Below are positions 8,270 through 15,287 of a stretch of 34,151 nt of DNA, piece after piece (the first letter of the stretch is position 1; each line of letters begins with the position of its first letter). The stretch covers positions 1 to 34,151 of the forward strand of contig NZ_JAHHZF010000020.1 of NCBI RefSeq assembly GCF_018729455.1, in the 5' to 3' direction. The notes beneath the pieces were generated by a model. It made no database searches. It was not told the origin of the DNA and saw only the letters and a list, made by a program, of their open reading frames with translations. Origin of the DNA: Prosthecodimorpha staleyi. GTDB lineage: Bacteria; Pseudomonadota; Alphaproteobacteria; Rhizobiales; Ancalomicrobiaceae. Made by a program: the position numbers and the translations under genes.

Positions 8270-9223
8270 ATGAACGTTCTCGCTCCCCTGACATCCTCGG
8301 CGCCGGCCCTGATTGCCGCCGCCGGCGAGCGGGCTTCCTACCGCTTCCTGGAGTTCTTCACGGCGCAGATCAGGAACCCGAACACCCGCAAGGCCTACAT
8401 GCGGGCCGTGGGCGGGTTCTGCGCCTGGCTGGCTGATCGCGGGGTGCCGTCGATCGCCGCCGTCGGCTCGGTCCATGTGGCGGCCTATGTCGAGGAGCTC
8501 GGCCGGACGGTGTCGGCGCCGACCGTGAAGCAGCACTTGGCCGCCATCCGCATGATGTTCGACTGGCTGGCCTCGGGCGGGGTGTTGCCGTTCAACCCGG
8601 CCTCCGCGGTGCGGGGTCCGAAGCACTCAACCAGGAAGGGCAAGACCCCGGTCCTGTCGCCGATCGAGGCCCGGCAGCTCCTGGACGGCATCGACCCGTC
8701 CACGCCGGCGGGACTTCGCGACCGGGCGCTGATCGGGCTGATGGTCTATTCGTTCGCCCGGATTGGGGCGGCGCTGGCCATGAAGGTCGAGGATGTCTAC
8801 GTCCAGGACCGGCGCCTGTGGGTGCGACTGCACGAGAAGGGCGGCAAGCGGCACGAGATGCCCTGTCACCACAATCTCGAAGCCTGGCTTCATGCCTACC
8901 TGGACGGGGCCGGCATCGCCGACGACCGGCGCGGGCCGCTGTTTCGTACTCTCGGCCGGGGCACCGGCCAGCTCACCCGGACGCCGCTTCCGCAGGCCAA
9001 CGCCTATGCGATGATCCGCCGGCGGGCCGAAGCGGTCGGGATCGAGACCAAGATCGGCAACCACACCTTCCGGGCCACCGGCATCACGGCTTATCTGAAG
9101 AACGGCGGCAGCCTGGAGAAGGCGGCCGCCATGGCCAACCACTCGTCCACTCGCACCACCCAGCTCTATGACCGGCGGTCCGAAGAGTTCACGCTGGACG
9201 AGGTCGAGCGCGTCGGGATCTGA
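8270..9223 (+). CDS. Tyrosine recombinase (XerC/D-like integrase)
   Basis: A 317-residue protein with an N-terminal SAM-like core-binding domain (~25-110) and a C-terminal catalytic domain. The catalytic set is intact: Arg164 (FARIGAAL), Lys in the KGGKRHEMP loop (~190-193), His265 and Arg268 (NHTFRATGI), His291 (MANHSSTRTT) and the nucleophile Tyr300. It should cut and rejoin DNA at a specific core site, for plasmid dimer resolution or integration of a mobile segment. An excellent ribosome binding site (GGGAGG) precedes the ATG. It lies 13 bp behind the toxin gene. No att or dif-like core was identified nearby. Confidence 0.88.
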   Translation: MNVLAPLTSSAPALIAAAGERASYRFLEFFTAQIRNPNTRKAYMRAVGGFCAWLADRGVPSIAAVGSVHVAAYVEELGRTVSAPTVKQHLAAIRMMFDWLASGGVLPFNPASAVRGPKHSTRKGKTPVLSPIEARQLLDGIDPSTPAGLRDRALIGLMVYSFARIGAALAMKVEDVYVQDRRLWVRLHEKGGKRHEMPCHHNLEAWLHAYLDGAGIADDRRGPLFRTLGRGTGQLTRTPLPQANAYAMIRRRAEAVGIETKIGNHTFRATGITAYLKNGGSLEKAAAMANHSSTRTTQLYDRRSEEFTLDEVERVGI

Positions 9224-9269
9224 TGTTATCGTCCGGACGGTACTGGACTTTTTGTGTCAGGGGCAGACC

Positions 9270-9971
9270 GTGCTGAACAACATGCCGATCGTGCTCAATC
9301 AGGACGCCTTTTCTGTCCTTGCCAGTTCGCAAGACGAACACCGTTGGCGCGGACGACCGCTGCGACCGTGGATACAAGCCGTAGGTCGTGTTCCGAGCTG
9401 CGAACTGACCTCGCTGGAAACAGACCACCCAAGTCGCGAGCAGCTCACCGCTTTCTGCTCGGTATCTTCCCGCGATGCGCTTGATCTCTTTCTCGCGATC
9501 AGCGCGTGGGGCGGAATGAAGGTTCGCCATGCGCAATCCGCCCTCTCGCACGAAGAGGCCCTGCGCGAGGCTTTGGGAGCCTTGCGCGACCCGGCGCTTC
9601 GTGACCGTCGCGAGGCATATACGATCTTCCGGACGGCTCGTGCCGCCGGCCGGCTGCCAGGAATCGGTCCAGCTTATTACACGAAGTTGATTTTCTTCGT
9701 TCGGCCCGATCTCAACGGTTATATCATGGACCAGTGGACCGCACGTTCGGTAAATCTCCTGACCCAGCAGAACGCCATAAATCTCGGTAAAGAATGGAAC
9801 GTTCTTGACGATAATACAGCTGATGGATACGAGCGCTTCTGTCAGCACATAGAACACATTGCGTCAGAGCTTGACGTATCCCCTGTGGCGGCCGAAATGA
9901 GGCTGTTCAGCTATGGCGGTCGCCGGCCGGGTAGATGGCGCCTCTACGTGAAAGGATGTCGAAGGGATTAG
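9270..9971 (+). CDS. Putative 8-oxoguanine DNA glycosylase OGG-like protein
   Basis: The 233-residue protein has a helix-hairpin-helix signature LPGIGPAYYTKL (129-140), with Lys139 in the position of the catalytic lysine of HhH-GPD glycosylases, followed by YIMDQW with Asp154 as the expected catalytic aspartate. This matches the OGG-like group found scattered in accessory regions of bacterial genomes. The reaction would be removal of damaged or modified bases from DNA, but the role of these standalone versions is unsettled and could be repair or defence. The GTG at 9270 is chosen because AGGGG lies about 6 bases upstream. Frames further upstream overlap the recombinase gene. The region is lower in GC than its neighbours, suggesting separate acquisition. 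Confidence 0.7.
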   Translation: MLNNMPIVLNQDAFSVLASSQDEHRWRGRPLRPWIQAVGRVPSCELTSLETDHPSREQLTAFCSVSSRDALDLFLAISAWGGMKVRHAQSALSHEEALREALGALRDPALRDRREAYTIFRTARAAGRLPGIGPAYYTKLIFFVRPDLNGYIMDQWTARSVNLLTQQNAINLGKEWNVLDDNTADGYERFCQHIEHIASELDVSPVAAEMRLFSYGGRRPGRWRLYVKGCRRD

Positions 9972-10493
9972 ATGGCGCCCTTCGAGAGCACGCCATGCGG
10001 CTGCATACCTACATCTGGCGGACCTCTTTCCGAAGCCACCTCCCCGGGCACGTCCCGTTTCACCTAGGCCACCGCGCCGACGGCAGACACGGCGCCTTAT
10101 GACCGGACATGCTGGCCGCCCGCGCTTCCGTGAGCGCCGTTTCCAGCAGATAGTCCAGGAGCGGCTGTCCGGCTGCCTGGGCCAGGTCGCGCGCCTACTC
10201 GATCAGTCGCACACAGCGGTCCAGGTCTTCGCTCACGGTCTCCCCCTCCCCGATTGCGATACGCCCGTGCGCTGGCCCATGGCCGCGCTCCCCTGCCCCG
10301 GTCTCTTTCCGGTCCGTCCGGCCCGGCGGCCTTGCTCGTCCGGCTGACCTGGCGGAGAGCCCCGTTCGCCGCAAGGGGCAAGCCCTCTCCTGTCGTCGCC
10401 CCTGCGGGGTGCGGCGGCCGTCTCTCCCCGCCCCTCCGGTCGCCGGCAAGGCCGCGATAGGCGCGGCCGGTGCCCGAAACGGGAGAGACCATC
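9972..10493. other. GC-rich spacer upstream of ardC
   Basis: Apart from the interrupted small gene on the minus strand, this 520-bp stretch has no convincing gene. Bases 10330-10470 are very GC-rich with runs able to pair, typical of the leader before ArdC genes in related plasmids. GGGAGAG shortly before 10494 serves as the ardC ribosome binding site. Confidence 0.5.
10041..10236 (-). pseudogene. Small gene interrupted by an in-frame TAG
   Basis: On the minus strand a GTG at 10236 follows a strong ribosome binding site (GGAGGGGGAG) and reads MSEDLDRCVRLIE, then TAG at codon 14. It continues in the same frame with a coherent helical sequence, ARDLAQAAGQPLLDYLLETA and LTEARAASM, to a TGA near 10041. 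A single TAG-to-CAG change would restore a protein of about 60 residues. Small plasmid proteins of this look exist in alphaproteobacteria, but I cannot name a family. It could also be a genuine 13-residue peptide, a sequencing error or a suppressed stop. Confidence 0.45.
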
Positions 10494-11378
10494 ATGAGCA
10501 AGGAGCGCTTCGACATCCACCAGGCCGTCACCGACCGCATCGTCGCCGCCATCGAGGCCGGCGCCGGCTCCTGGCAGATGCCCTGGCACCGCGGCGCCGG
10601 CGGCAGGCGGCCGGTCAACATCGCCTCCGGCAACGCCTACCAGGGCGTCAACATCCTCGCCCTCTGGGTCGAGGCCCAGTTCTTCGGCTACGGCTCCAAC
10701 GTCTGGGGCACCTACAAGCAGTGGGCCGAGGCCGGCTGCCAGGTCCGCAAGGGCGCCAAGGCCGCCCACGTCGTCTTCTACAAGCAGATCGCCGTGGCGA
10801 CCGAGGATACCGACAGCGGCGAGGACGAGACCGAAACGCGGCTGTTCGCCCGCGCCAGCCCGGTGTTCAACGCCGGTCAGGTCGAGGGCTATGCGCCCCC
10901 TGTCCCGCCGGTCGTCGGCAGTGCCGAGATCCTCGCCGGTATCGAGGCCTTCGTCGCCGGCACGGGTGCGGCGATCGAGCATGGCGGATCGGTCGCCTGC
11001 TATATCCCCAGCCGGGACCTGGTGCGGATGCCGCCGCGCGAGACGTTCTTCGCCACCCCGACGTCGACTGCCACCGAGGCCTATTATTCCACCGAGCTGC
11101 ACGAGCTGGTCCACTGGACCGGGCCGAAGAGCCGCTGCGATCGCGACCTCGCCGGCCGCTTCCGCTCCGAGGCCTATGCCATGGAGGAGCTGGTCGCCGA
11201 GCTGGGCGCGGCGTTCCTCTCCGCCGATCTCGGCATCACCGCCGAGCCGCGGGCCGACCATGCCCAGTATCTCGCGCATTGGCTGACCGTGCTGAAGGCC
11301 GACAAGAAGGCGATCTTCACCGCCGCCAGCGCCGCCAGCCGCGCCGTGCAGTTCCTGCACGGACTCCAAGCGGCCTGA
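10494..11378 (+). CDS. ardC: ArdC-family antirestriction protein
   Basis: The 294-residue protein has an N-terminal ssDNA-binding domain (~1-135, starting FDIHQAVTDRIVAAIEAG, with SWQMPWH and NAYQGVNILAL) and a C-terminal zincin-like metallopeptidase domain with HELVHWTG (His203, Glu204, His207) and EELVAEL (Glu231/232) as third ligand. ArdC proteins are carried by broad-host-range conjugative plasmids, bind single-stranded DNA during entry and protect it from host restriction. That fits this mobilizable plasmid. The ATG at 10494 follows GGGAGAG. An in-frame upstream start at 10470 has no comparable site. A run of 7-bp repeats begins about 190 bp downstream. Confidence 0.9.
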   Translation: MSKERFDIHQAVTDRIVAAIEAGAGSWQMPWHRGAGGRRPVNIASGNAYQGVNILALWVEAQFFGYGSNVWGTYKQWAEAGCQVRKGAKAAHVVFYKQIAVATEDTDSGEDETETRLFARASPVFNAGQVEGYAPPVPPVVGSAEILAGIEAFVAGTGAAIEHGGSVACYIPSRDLVRMPPRETFFATPTSTATEAYYSTELHELVHWTGPKSRCDRDLAGRFRSEAYAMEELVAELGAAFLSADLGITAEPRADHAQYLAHWLTVLKADKKAIFTAASAASRAVQFLHGLQAA

Positions 11379-11567
11379 GGGGCCGCGGTCGGCAAACCCG
11401 GCTGCCGAGTGCATCGGCCGGGCTGTCCATAGCGGGAAACTGGATTCGGTTTTTTCGGCAGCGCATGCCTCGCTTGGGAAGCGAAACGCCGCTATCCGCT
11501 CCTTATGGAGAACCCAAGGAAAGGATCCTTTTCTTATTTCATGCCCGGCAACCGCCTCGGCACGGCT

Positions 11568-11602
11568 GTCTACGGTATACCGTTTACAGTATGCCGTACA
11601 CC
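11568..11602 (+). repeat. Heptad array 1 (five contiguous 7-bp units)
   Basis: Five head-to-tail 7-bp units: GTCTACG, GTATACC, GTTTACA, GTATGCC, GTACACC. Two weaker units follow. The same unit type recurs at 11680, 12637 and 13661 beside partition and replication genes. It lies about 250 bp upstream of the vbhA-like gene. It is probably a binding array for the ribbon-helix-helix protein encoded after parA. Confidence 0.75.
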
Positions 11603-11679
11603 GCATAACGTGATAGTAAAGCCCTGATTTCACGCCCCGCTGCGACTACGCCGAAACGCGGCACCGCCAGTCCGCCACG

Positions 11680-11714
11680 GTTTCCCGTATGCGGTTTACC
11701 GTTTACGGCAGACG
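11680..11714 (+). repeat. Heptad array 2 (five contiguous 7-bp units)
   Basis: GTTTCCC, GTATGCG, GTTTACC, GTTTACG, GCAGACG, contiguous and in the same direction as array 1. The distance from the start of array 1 is 112 bp, exactly sixteen 7-bp steps. It lies about 135 bp upstream of the vbhA-like ATG, in its probable promoter region. Confidence 0.75.
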
Positions 11715-11848
11715 GCCCCGCCCCTGAATGCACCACGGGCGCGCGCAGCCGGCTGTTCTGGTGGCCCAACTGCCTCGCAGGATCGCGCCGATGGGTCGTC
11801 GTCACCGAGAATGATGGCAGGCGGAAGGGATTGTGGTAGGATTCAATC

Positions 11849-12052
11849 ATGGCCCCGAACCGTAAAGCCTCGCCGAAGCCGTCCCCGAAGGGCATGACCC
11901 TCGGCGCGACCGCCTTCGACAAAATCAGCGCCGTCGAAGGCATCCGCCTGAAGCCCGAGAGCAAGCGGATGTTCGTCGAGTTCGACCGTCAGGGCTTGAG
12001 CGCTGAGCAGCGCCGCCGCGCCATCGCCGAGAAGCACGCCAGGAAAGCCTAG
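11849..12052 (+). CDS. VbhA/FicA-like antitoxin of a Fic pair
   Basis: This 67-residue, basic, helical protein sits 5 bp upstream of a Fic-domain gene. ISAVEGIRLKPES resembles the inhibitory helix of class I Fic antitoxins (VbhA, FicA), whose Glu (here Glu30, followed by Gly31) enters the Fic ATP pocket and blocks AMP transfer. The Ser sits three residues before the Glu, where the family usually has Ser/Thr four before, so the motif is slightly shifted. The C-terminal LSAEQRRRAIAEKHARK matches the VbhA-domain tail. Two heptad arrays lie in the upstream 280 bp, so the pair may be controlled together with partition and replication. Confidence 0.7.
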   Translation: MAPNRKASPKPSPKGMTLGATAFDKISAVEGIRLKPESKRMFVEFDRQGLSAEQRRRAIAEKHARKA

Positions 12053-12057
12053 ACGGG

Positions 12058-12630
12058 GTGTATCAGGCAATCGACGACCCCTATTGCTACCGGGGCACCG
12101 ACGTCCTGAAAAATCGCCTCGGCCTCCGCGACCAGACCGCGCTCGACCAGTTCGAGGCGGAGGCGACCGCGCAGAGGTTCGCCGAGCCCTTCCCTCCCGG
12201 GCGGTTCAGCGTCAGCCACTACCGCGCCATTCACCGGCACATCTTCGGCGACGTCTATCCATGGGCAGGCCGGTTCCGCTCTGTGCGCATCGCCAAGGGC
12301 GGCAGCATGTTCTGCTATCCCGAGCACATCGCGACCGAGATGGCGCGCGTGTTCGCCAACCAGTCGAGCCTGACGGCCCTGCGGGATATGCCCGCGCAGC
12401 GGTTCGCGGCCGAGATCGCCCACTTCCTGGCCGAGCTAAACGCCGTGCATCCGTTCCGGGACGGCAACGGCCGGACGCAGCTCGCCTTCCTGGCGCTTCT
12501 CGCCGACCACGTCGGGCATCCGCTCGACCTCGACCGGCTGGAGCCCGACGCCGTGCTCGCCGCCATGATTGCGAGCTTCCACGGGCGCGAGGACCGATTG
12601 GTCGAACTCATCCGGGGTTTGATACGCTGA
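12058..12630 (+). CDS. Fic-domain protein (toxin/AMP-transferase type) with altered motif
   Basis: The 190-residue protein starts at a GTG. It contains the Fic core: FSVSHYRAIHRHIFGDVYPWAGRFR (~50-74), the beta flap with GGSMFCYP (~81-88) and the active site HPFRDGNGRTQL (His131, Asp135, Arg139). Fic toxins transfer AMP to target proteins such as gyrase and topoisomerase IV. The consensus HxFx(D/E)GNGRxxR ends in a second Arg that contacts the ATP gamma-phosphate and is the target of the antitoxin Glu. Here that residue is Leu142. Activity, nucleotide choice or inhibition may therefore differ. It is preceded by the VbhA-like gene and followed by the large heptad array and parA. Confidence 0.85.
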   Translation: MYQAIDDPYCYRGTDVLKNRLGLRDQTALDQFEAEATAQRFAEPFPPGRFSVSHYRAIHRHIFGDVYPWAGRFRSVRIAKGGSMFCYPEHIATEMARVFANQSSLTALRDMPAQRFAAEIAHFLAELNAVHPFRDGNGRTQLAFLALLADHVGHPLDLDRLEPDAVLAAMIASFHGREDRLVELIRGLIR

Positions 12631-12636
12631 GCAACT

Positions 12637-12734
12637 GTTTGCTGTTTACGGCATACCGTAAGCCGTGTGCCGTTTGCGCCACACGGCACGCCGCAAACCG
12701 TTCGCCCTAAACCGTTAACCTCTTGCGGTATACT
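12637..12734 (+). repeat. Heptad array 3 (fourteen contiguous 7-bp units) upstream of parA
   Basis: Fourteen uninterrupted 7-bp units fill the gap between fic and parA, e.g. GTTTGCT, GTTTACG, GCATACC, GTAAGCC, GTGTGCC, GTTTGCG. Position 6 is C in all fourteen and position 5 is a purine in all fourteen; position 1 is G in eleven and position 2 is T or C in all. Such a strict 7-bp rhythm is the hallmark of sites bound by ribbon-helix-helix proteins side by side, as for omega of pSM19035. It ends 23 bp before the parA ATG and so covers the promoter. It is the likely centromere (parS) and operator. Confidence 0.8.
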
Positions 12735-12757
12735 GCGCATCGCAGGAGGATTCGGCC

Positions 12758-13408
12758 ATGAAAGTCATCGCTCTCGTCACGCAGAAAGGTGGCACCGGGA
12801 AAAGCAGCCTCGCCATCTCGCTGGCCGTCGCCACCATCGAGCGCGGGCTAAAGTCCTATGTGATCGACCTCGATCCGCAGGCCACCGCCAAGAACTGGTT
12901 CGAGCGCCGCGAAGCCGAGGCGCCGGAAGTGGCCGCCATCGAGCCCAGCAAGGTTTCGGCGGCGCTGGCGATGCTCGCCCGCCAGAAGGTCGACCTGGTG
13001 TTTATCGACACCGCCGGCGTCGACACGCCCGCCACGACGGCCGCCATGCAGGCCGCCGACCTCTGCCTGATTCCGGCGCGCCCCAGTATCGCCGACATCG
13101 AGGCGGCCCGGCCGACCGTACGGACGCTCTCCAAGCTCGACCGTCCCTATGCCTTCGTGCTGAACCAGTGCCCGGCGGGCCGGTCGATCCGCACCACCGA
13201 TGCCTTCCGTGTCCTGTCGCTCACGGGAGCGGTGGCAGGTGTTTCGCTGGCGATGCGTGCCGACCATCTGGACGCCCTGGCGGCAGGGCAGGGGGTCACC
13301 GAGCGCGATACATCAGGCAAGGCCGCCAGCGAAATGCGCGAGCTGCTGACTTGGCTGATCAACCGACTGGAGGGAAAGACCCATGACGAAAAAGCCCGTG
13401 TTGCTTGA
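12758..13408 (+). CDS. parA: ParA-family partition ATPase
   Basis: A 216-residue P-loop ATPase of the small type Ib ParA group. It has the deviant Walker A KGGTGKSS near residue 10, the ATPase strand YVIDLDPQATAKNW, and Walker B VDLVFIDTAG. It should move plasmid copies apart by ATP-driven binding to the nucleoid, together with a centromere-binding partner. The short length, without an N-terminal HTH, means the partner and not ParA regulates the operon. The next gene, a ribbon-helix-helix protein, overlaps it by 26 bp. AGGAGG precedes the ATG, and a fourteen-unit heptad array covers the promoter. Confidence 0.92.
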   Translation: MKVIALVTQKGGTGKSSLAISLAVATIERGLKSYVIDLDPQATAKNWFERREAEAPEVAAIEPSKVSAALAMLARQKVDLVFIDTAGVDTPATTAAMQAADLCLIPARPSIADIEAARPTVRTLSKLDRPYAFVLNQCPAGRSIRTTDAFRVLSLTGAVAGVSLAMRADHLDALAAGQGVTERDTSGKAASEMRELLTWLINRLEGKTHDEKARVA

Positions 13409-13658
13409 ATCCGCGATGGGCAGGGAGGCTCCCGCTTCCCCGTCGAACGTGGTGCCGATGCCCGAACCCGCCGGCCAGGCCGGCAAGGTCGCCAAGATCG
13501 AGAAGCTGACCGTCTACGTGCCGCGCGCGGCCGCCAAGCGACTGCGCCAAATGGCCCTAGACCACGACCGCCGGGTCAATGACTACCTCCAGGAGGCCGT
13601 CGACATGATGCTGGCGAAGTACGGCCAGAAGTCGCTCCGCGAGTTCGAGGAATCCTGA
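13383..13658 (+). CDS. Ribbon-helix-helix partition protein (ParG/omega-like)
   Basis: A 91-residue protein with a flexible N-terminus (~1-38) and a C-terminal ribbon-helix-helix: the strand KIEKLTVYVPRAA, then helices AAKRLRQMALDHDRR and VNDYLQEAVDMMLAKY. This layout is that of ParG, omega and similar centromere-binding partners of short ParA proteins, whose disordered N-terminus stimulates the ATPase. It overlaps parA by 26 bp and has GGAGGG before its ATG. The four heptad arrays around the vbhA/fic, parA and rep genes are its probable targets. Binding there would let one protein act as centromere factor and repressor. Confidence 0.8.
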   Translation: MTKKPVLLESAMGREAPASPSNVVPMPEPAGQAGKVAKIEKLTVYVPRAAAKRLRQMALDHDRRVNDYLQEAVDMMLAKYGQKSLREFEES

Positions 13659-13660
13659 CG

Positions 13661-13702
13661 GCATGCTGTTTACAGTTTACCGTATGCCGTTCGCCGTATA
13701 GG
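13661..13702 (+). repeat. Heptad array 4 (six contiguous 7-bp units) upstream of rep
   Basis: GCATGCT, GTTTACA, GTTTACC, GTATGCC, GTTCGCC, GTATAGG, ending 8 bp before the rep ATG at 13711. It occupies the whole gap between the ribbon-helix-helix gene and rep. Any promoter for rep in this gap would be covered by protein bound here, which suggests copy-number control by the partition protein. Confidence 0.75.
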
Positions 13703-13710
13703 GTCTGTCC

Positions 13711-14952
13711 ATGCCCAACCGTCCGGTCCGCCTCGATCTGAAGCCCCGCGAGGCCTTCGCCAAGCTGAGCCTTCATGAGAAGAACGCCTACCTCCAGGAG
13801 GTCGCGGACACGTTCTGCGCCCAGACCGACCGCCCGGCGACCGAGCTCGACAAGAACGCCCTCAGCCGCCTCCGGCGCTACTACAGCCGCCGGGTCTGGG
13901 CCGATCTCCAACTGCCTGAGAACCCCACCAACGAACTCGACAAGGCGCTCCAGCGCCTCGGCGAAGCGATGCGCCTCAGCGCCGTCCGCGACGACGTCAC
14001 CGCCGCCCTGGTGTCCAGCCTGCCTGGCCGCAAGACGCTGCGGACGCCCCCCGCGGACGACGCCCAACTCGAATTCTTCGTCCCGGCGATCTACGACGCG
14101 CCGATCAAGGACGACGTCAACCTGATGGACGTGGCCCCCTTCGCGCTCAGCAAGAACGTCCGCACCGGCGTAATCCAGTACGAGCTGAAGGACTGCATCA
14201 TCACCGTGGAGGGCGGCGCCCAGTCCGGGCTCGCCACCGCCTTCGACTACGACATCTTCCTGAACATGGTCTCGTACCTCGCCGAGGAGGTCCGGCGCTA
14301 CCGCGTCGACGACCAGAAGGGCCTCCGGCCGAGCCTGCCGGCCAAGGTCTACCGTCCGAGCGCGGCCCACATCCTCAAGTTCTGCCGGCGGTCGGACGGC
14401 GGCAAGGCCTACCTGGACCTCGAAGCCGCCCTGGACCGGCTGACCAAGACCACCATCAAGATCGTCAACCTCTCCGGCGGCTCCCGCCGGCAGGTCGACA
14501 GCCGCCCCCTCATCGGCGGCTATCAGGTCATCACCAAGACGTCCAGCGGGTTGCCGGACACCATCGAGATCACCATCCCAGATTGGGTCTGGCTCAGCGT
14601 GGTCCGCCCCGACAAAAGCCTGTCCATCCTCACCCTCAATCCGGACTACTTCCTGATCAGCTCTGCGATCGGGCGGTTCATCTACCGGCTGGCGCGGAAG
14701 GCCGCGGGGAAGAACGAGGCCCGTTACAAGGTGAGCGACCTGCACCACCGCAGCGGCTCGTCACAGGAACTCCGGTTCTTCGCCCGCGACCTCCGCCGCT
14801 TCGTGGCGACCACCAAGCTGTTTCCGCTGCCGGACTACGACCTCGCCCTGACCGAGGGGCGGGACGAGATGATCCTGCACATGCAGCGCCGCGCCTTGCC
14901 CGCCGGCGCCACATCCGTTCCTGGAAACGAGCTGCCCCTGGTTGAAAGCTGA
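13711..14952 (+). CDS. repA: Plasmid replication initiator, RepA of the RPA family
   Basis: The 413-residue protein is typical in length and sequence for the replication initiator protein A family of alphaproteobacterial plasmids. FFVPAIYDAPIKDDVNLMDV, the block YRPSAAHILKFCRRSDGGKAY without gaps, and LDRLTKTTIKIVN then LSGGSRRQVDSRPLIGGYQ are recognisable. It should bind the iterons that begin 29 bp after its stop and, with host DnaA, open the origin. A heptad array directly before the ATG suggests repression by the partition protein. The two helical DNA-binding regions lie around residues 200-260 and 300-370 by analogy with winged-helix initiators. Confidence 0.88.
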   Translation: MPNRPVRLDLKPREAFAKLSLHEKNAYLQEVADTFCAQTDRPATELDKNALSRLRRYYSRRVWADLQLPENPTNELDKALQRLGEAMRLSAVRDDVTAALVSSLPGRKTLRTPPADDAQLEFFVPAIYDAPIKDDVNLMDVAPFALSKNVRTGVIQYELKDCIITVEGGAQSGLATAFDYDIFLNMVSYLAEEVRRYRVDDQKGLRPSLPAKVYRPSAAHILKFCRRSDGGKAYLDLEAALDRLTKTTIKIVNLSGGSRRQVDSRPLIGGYQVITKTSSGLPDTIEITIPDWVWLSVVRPDKSLSILTLNPDYFLISSAIGRFIYRLARKAAGKNEARYKVSDLHHRSGSSQELRFFARDLRRFVATTKLFPLPDYDLALTEGRDEMILHMQRRALPAGATSVPGNELPLVES

Positions 14953-14957
14953 TCCCG

Positions 14958-14976
14958 CCGACAAAAAATCTGTCGG
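14958..14976. terminator. Small hairpin after repA
   Basis: CCGACA (14958-14963) and TGTCGG (14971-14976) pair around a 7-base A-rich loop, just after the rep stop. There is no U-run on the 3' side, so it is a poor intrinsic terminator. Its TGTCGG arm resembles TTTTGTCGG at 15063-15071 and the end of the iterons, so it could also be a Rep-binding inverted repeat. Confidence 0.35.
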
Positions 14977-14980
14977 GCGC

Positions 14981-15155
14981 TTCCGTACATCACCCACGAC
15001 AAAAATCGAAGCGAGACACAACGATTACACACGCGATGCGCGCCTTGAGCCCTGTGGATAACTTTTGTCGGCTCCGTACATCACCCACGACATTCCGTAC
15101 ATCACCCACGACATTCCGTACATCACCCACGACATTCCGTACATCACCCACAAAT
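14981..15155 (+). repeat. Iterons of the replication origin (five copies)
   Basis: The unit TTCCGTACATCACCCACGAC plus A (21 bp) occurs once at 14981-15001 and then four times head to tail at 15072-15155, with starts at 15072, 15093, 15114 and 15135. The first of the four has CT in place of TT, and the last diverges after CACCCAC. The 21-bp step is two helical turns, so bound initiators line up on one face of the DNA. The position just after repA, with a DnaA box between the solitary and the tandem copies and an AT-rich stretch after them, marks the origin. Confidence 0.92.
15053..15061 (-). promoter_or_regulatory. DnaA box
   Basis: TGTGGATAA is the exact complement of the consensus DnaA box TTATCCACA. 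It lies between the solitary iteron and the four tandem iterons. Confidence 0.85.
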
Positions 15156-15189
15156 CATGCGCTAAGTACTTTGTATCGACAGGCGAAAT

Positions 15190-15235
15190 AGGCCTTTAAA
15201 ACATAATAAAACATATAAAACCTATTAAAACGCTG
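15190..15235. other. AT-rich stretch, probable DNA-unwinding element of the origin (oriV)
   Basis: A short, strongly AT-rich tract with repeated TAAAACATA/TAAAACCTA-like units, about 35 bp after the last iteron. In iteron plasmids the duplex first opens in such a tract, so together with the iterons and DnaA box it completes a classic oriV. Confidence 0.7.
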
Positions 15236-15287
15236 CCTATGGCAGCCAGAATTAAATCTTGACTTTGAAGAGGAAGAAGAGTCGTCG

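Noticed and set aside
10233-11633. 466-residue minus-strand frame
   Set aside because: It is the mirror frame of ardC in GC-rich DNA, low in complexity (Gly/Ala/Asp/Arg), with no motif.
13576-14748. 390-residue minus-strand frame
   Set aside because: Shadow of repA, with repetitive Gly/Val/Asp-rich sequence and no ribosome binding site.
14981-15155. Repeats considered as a CRISPR array
   Set aside because: The units are contiguous 21-bp repeats with no spacers, next to repA and a DnaA box, and are therefore iterons.
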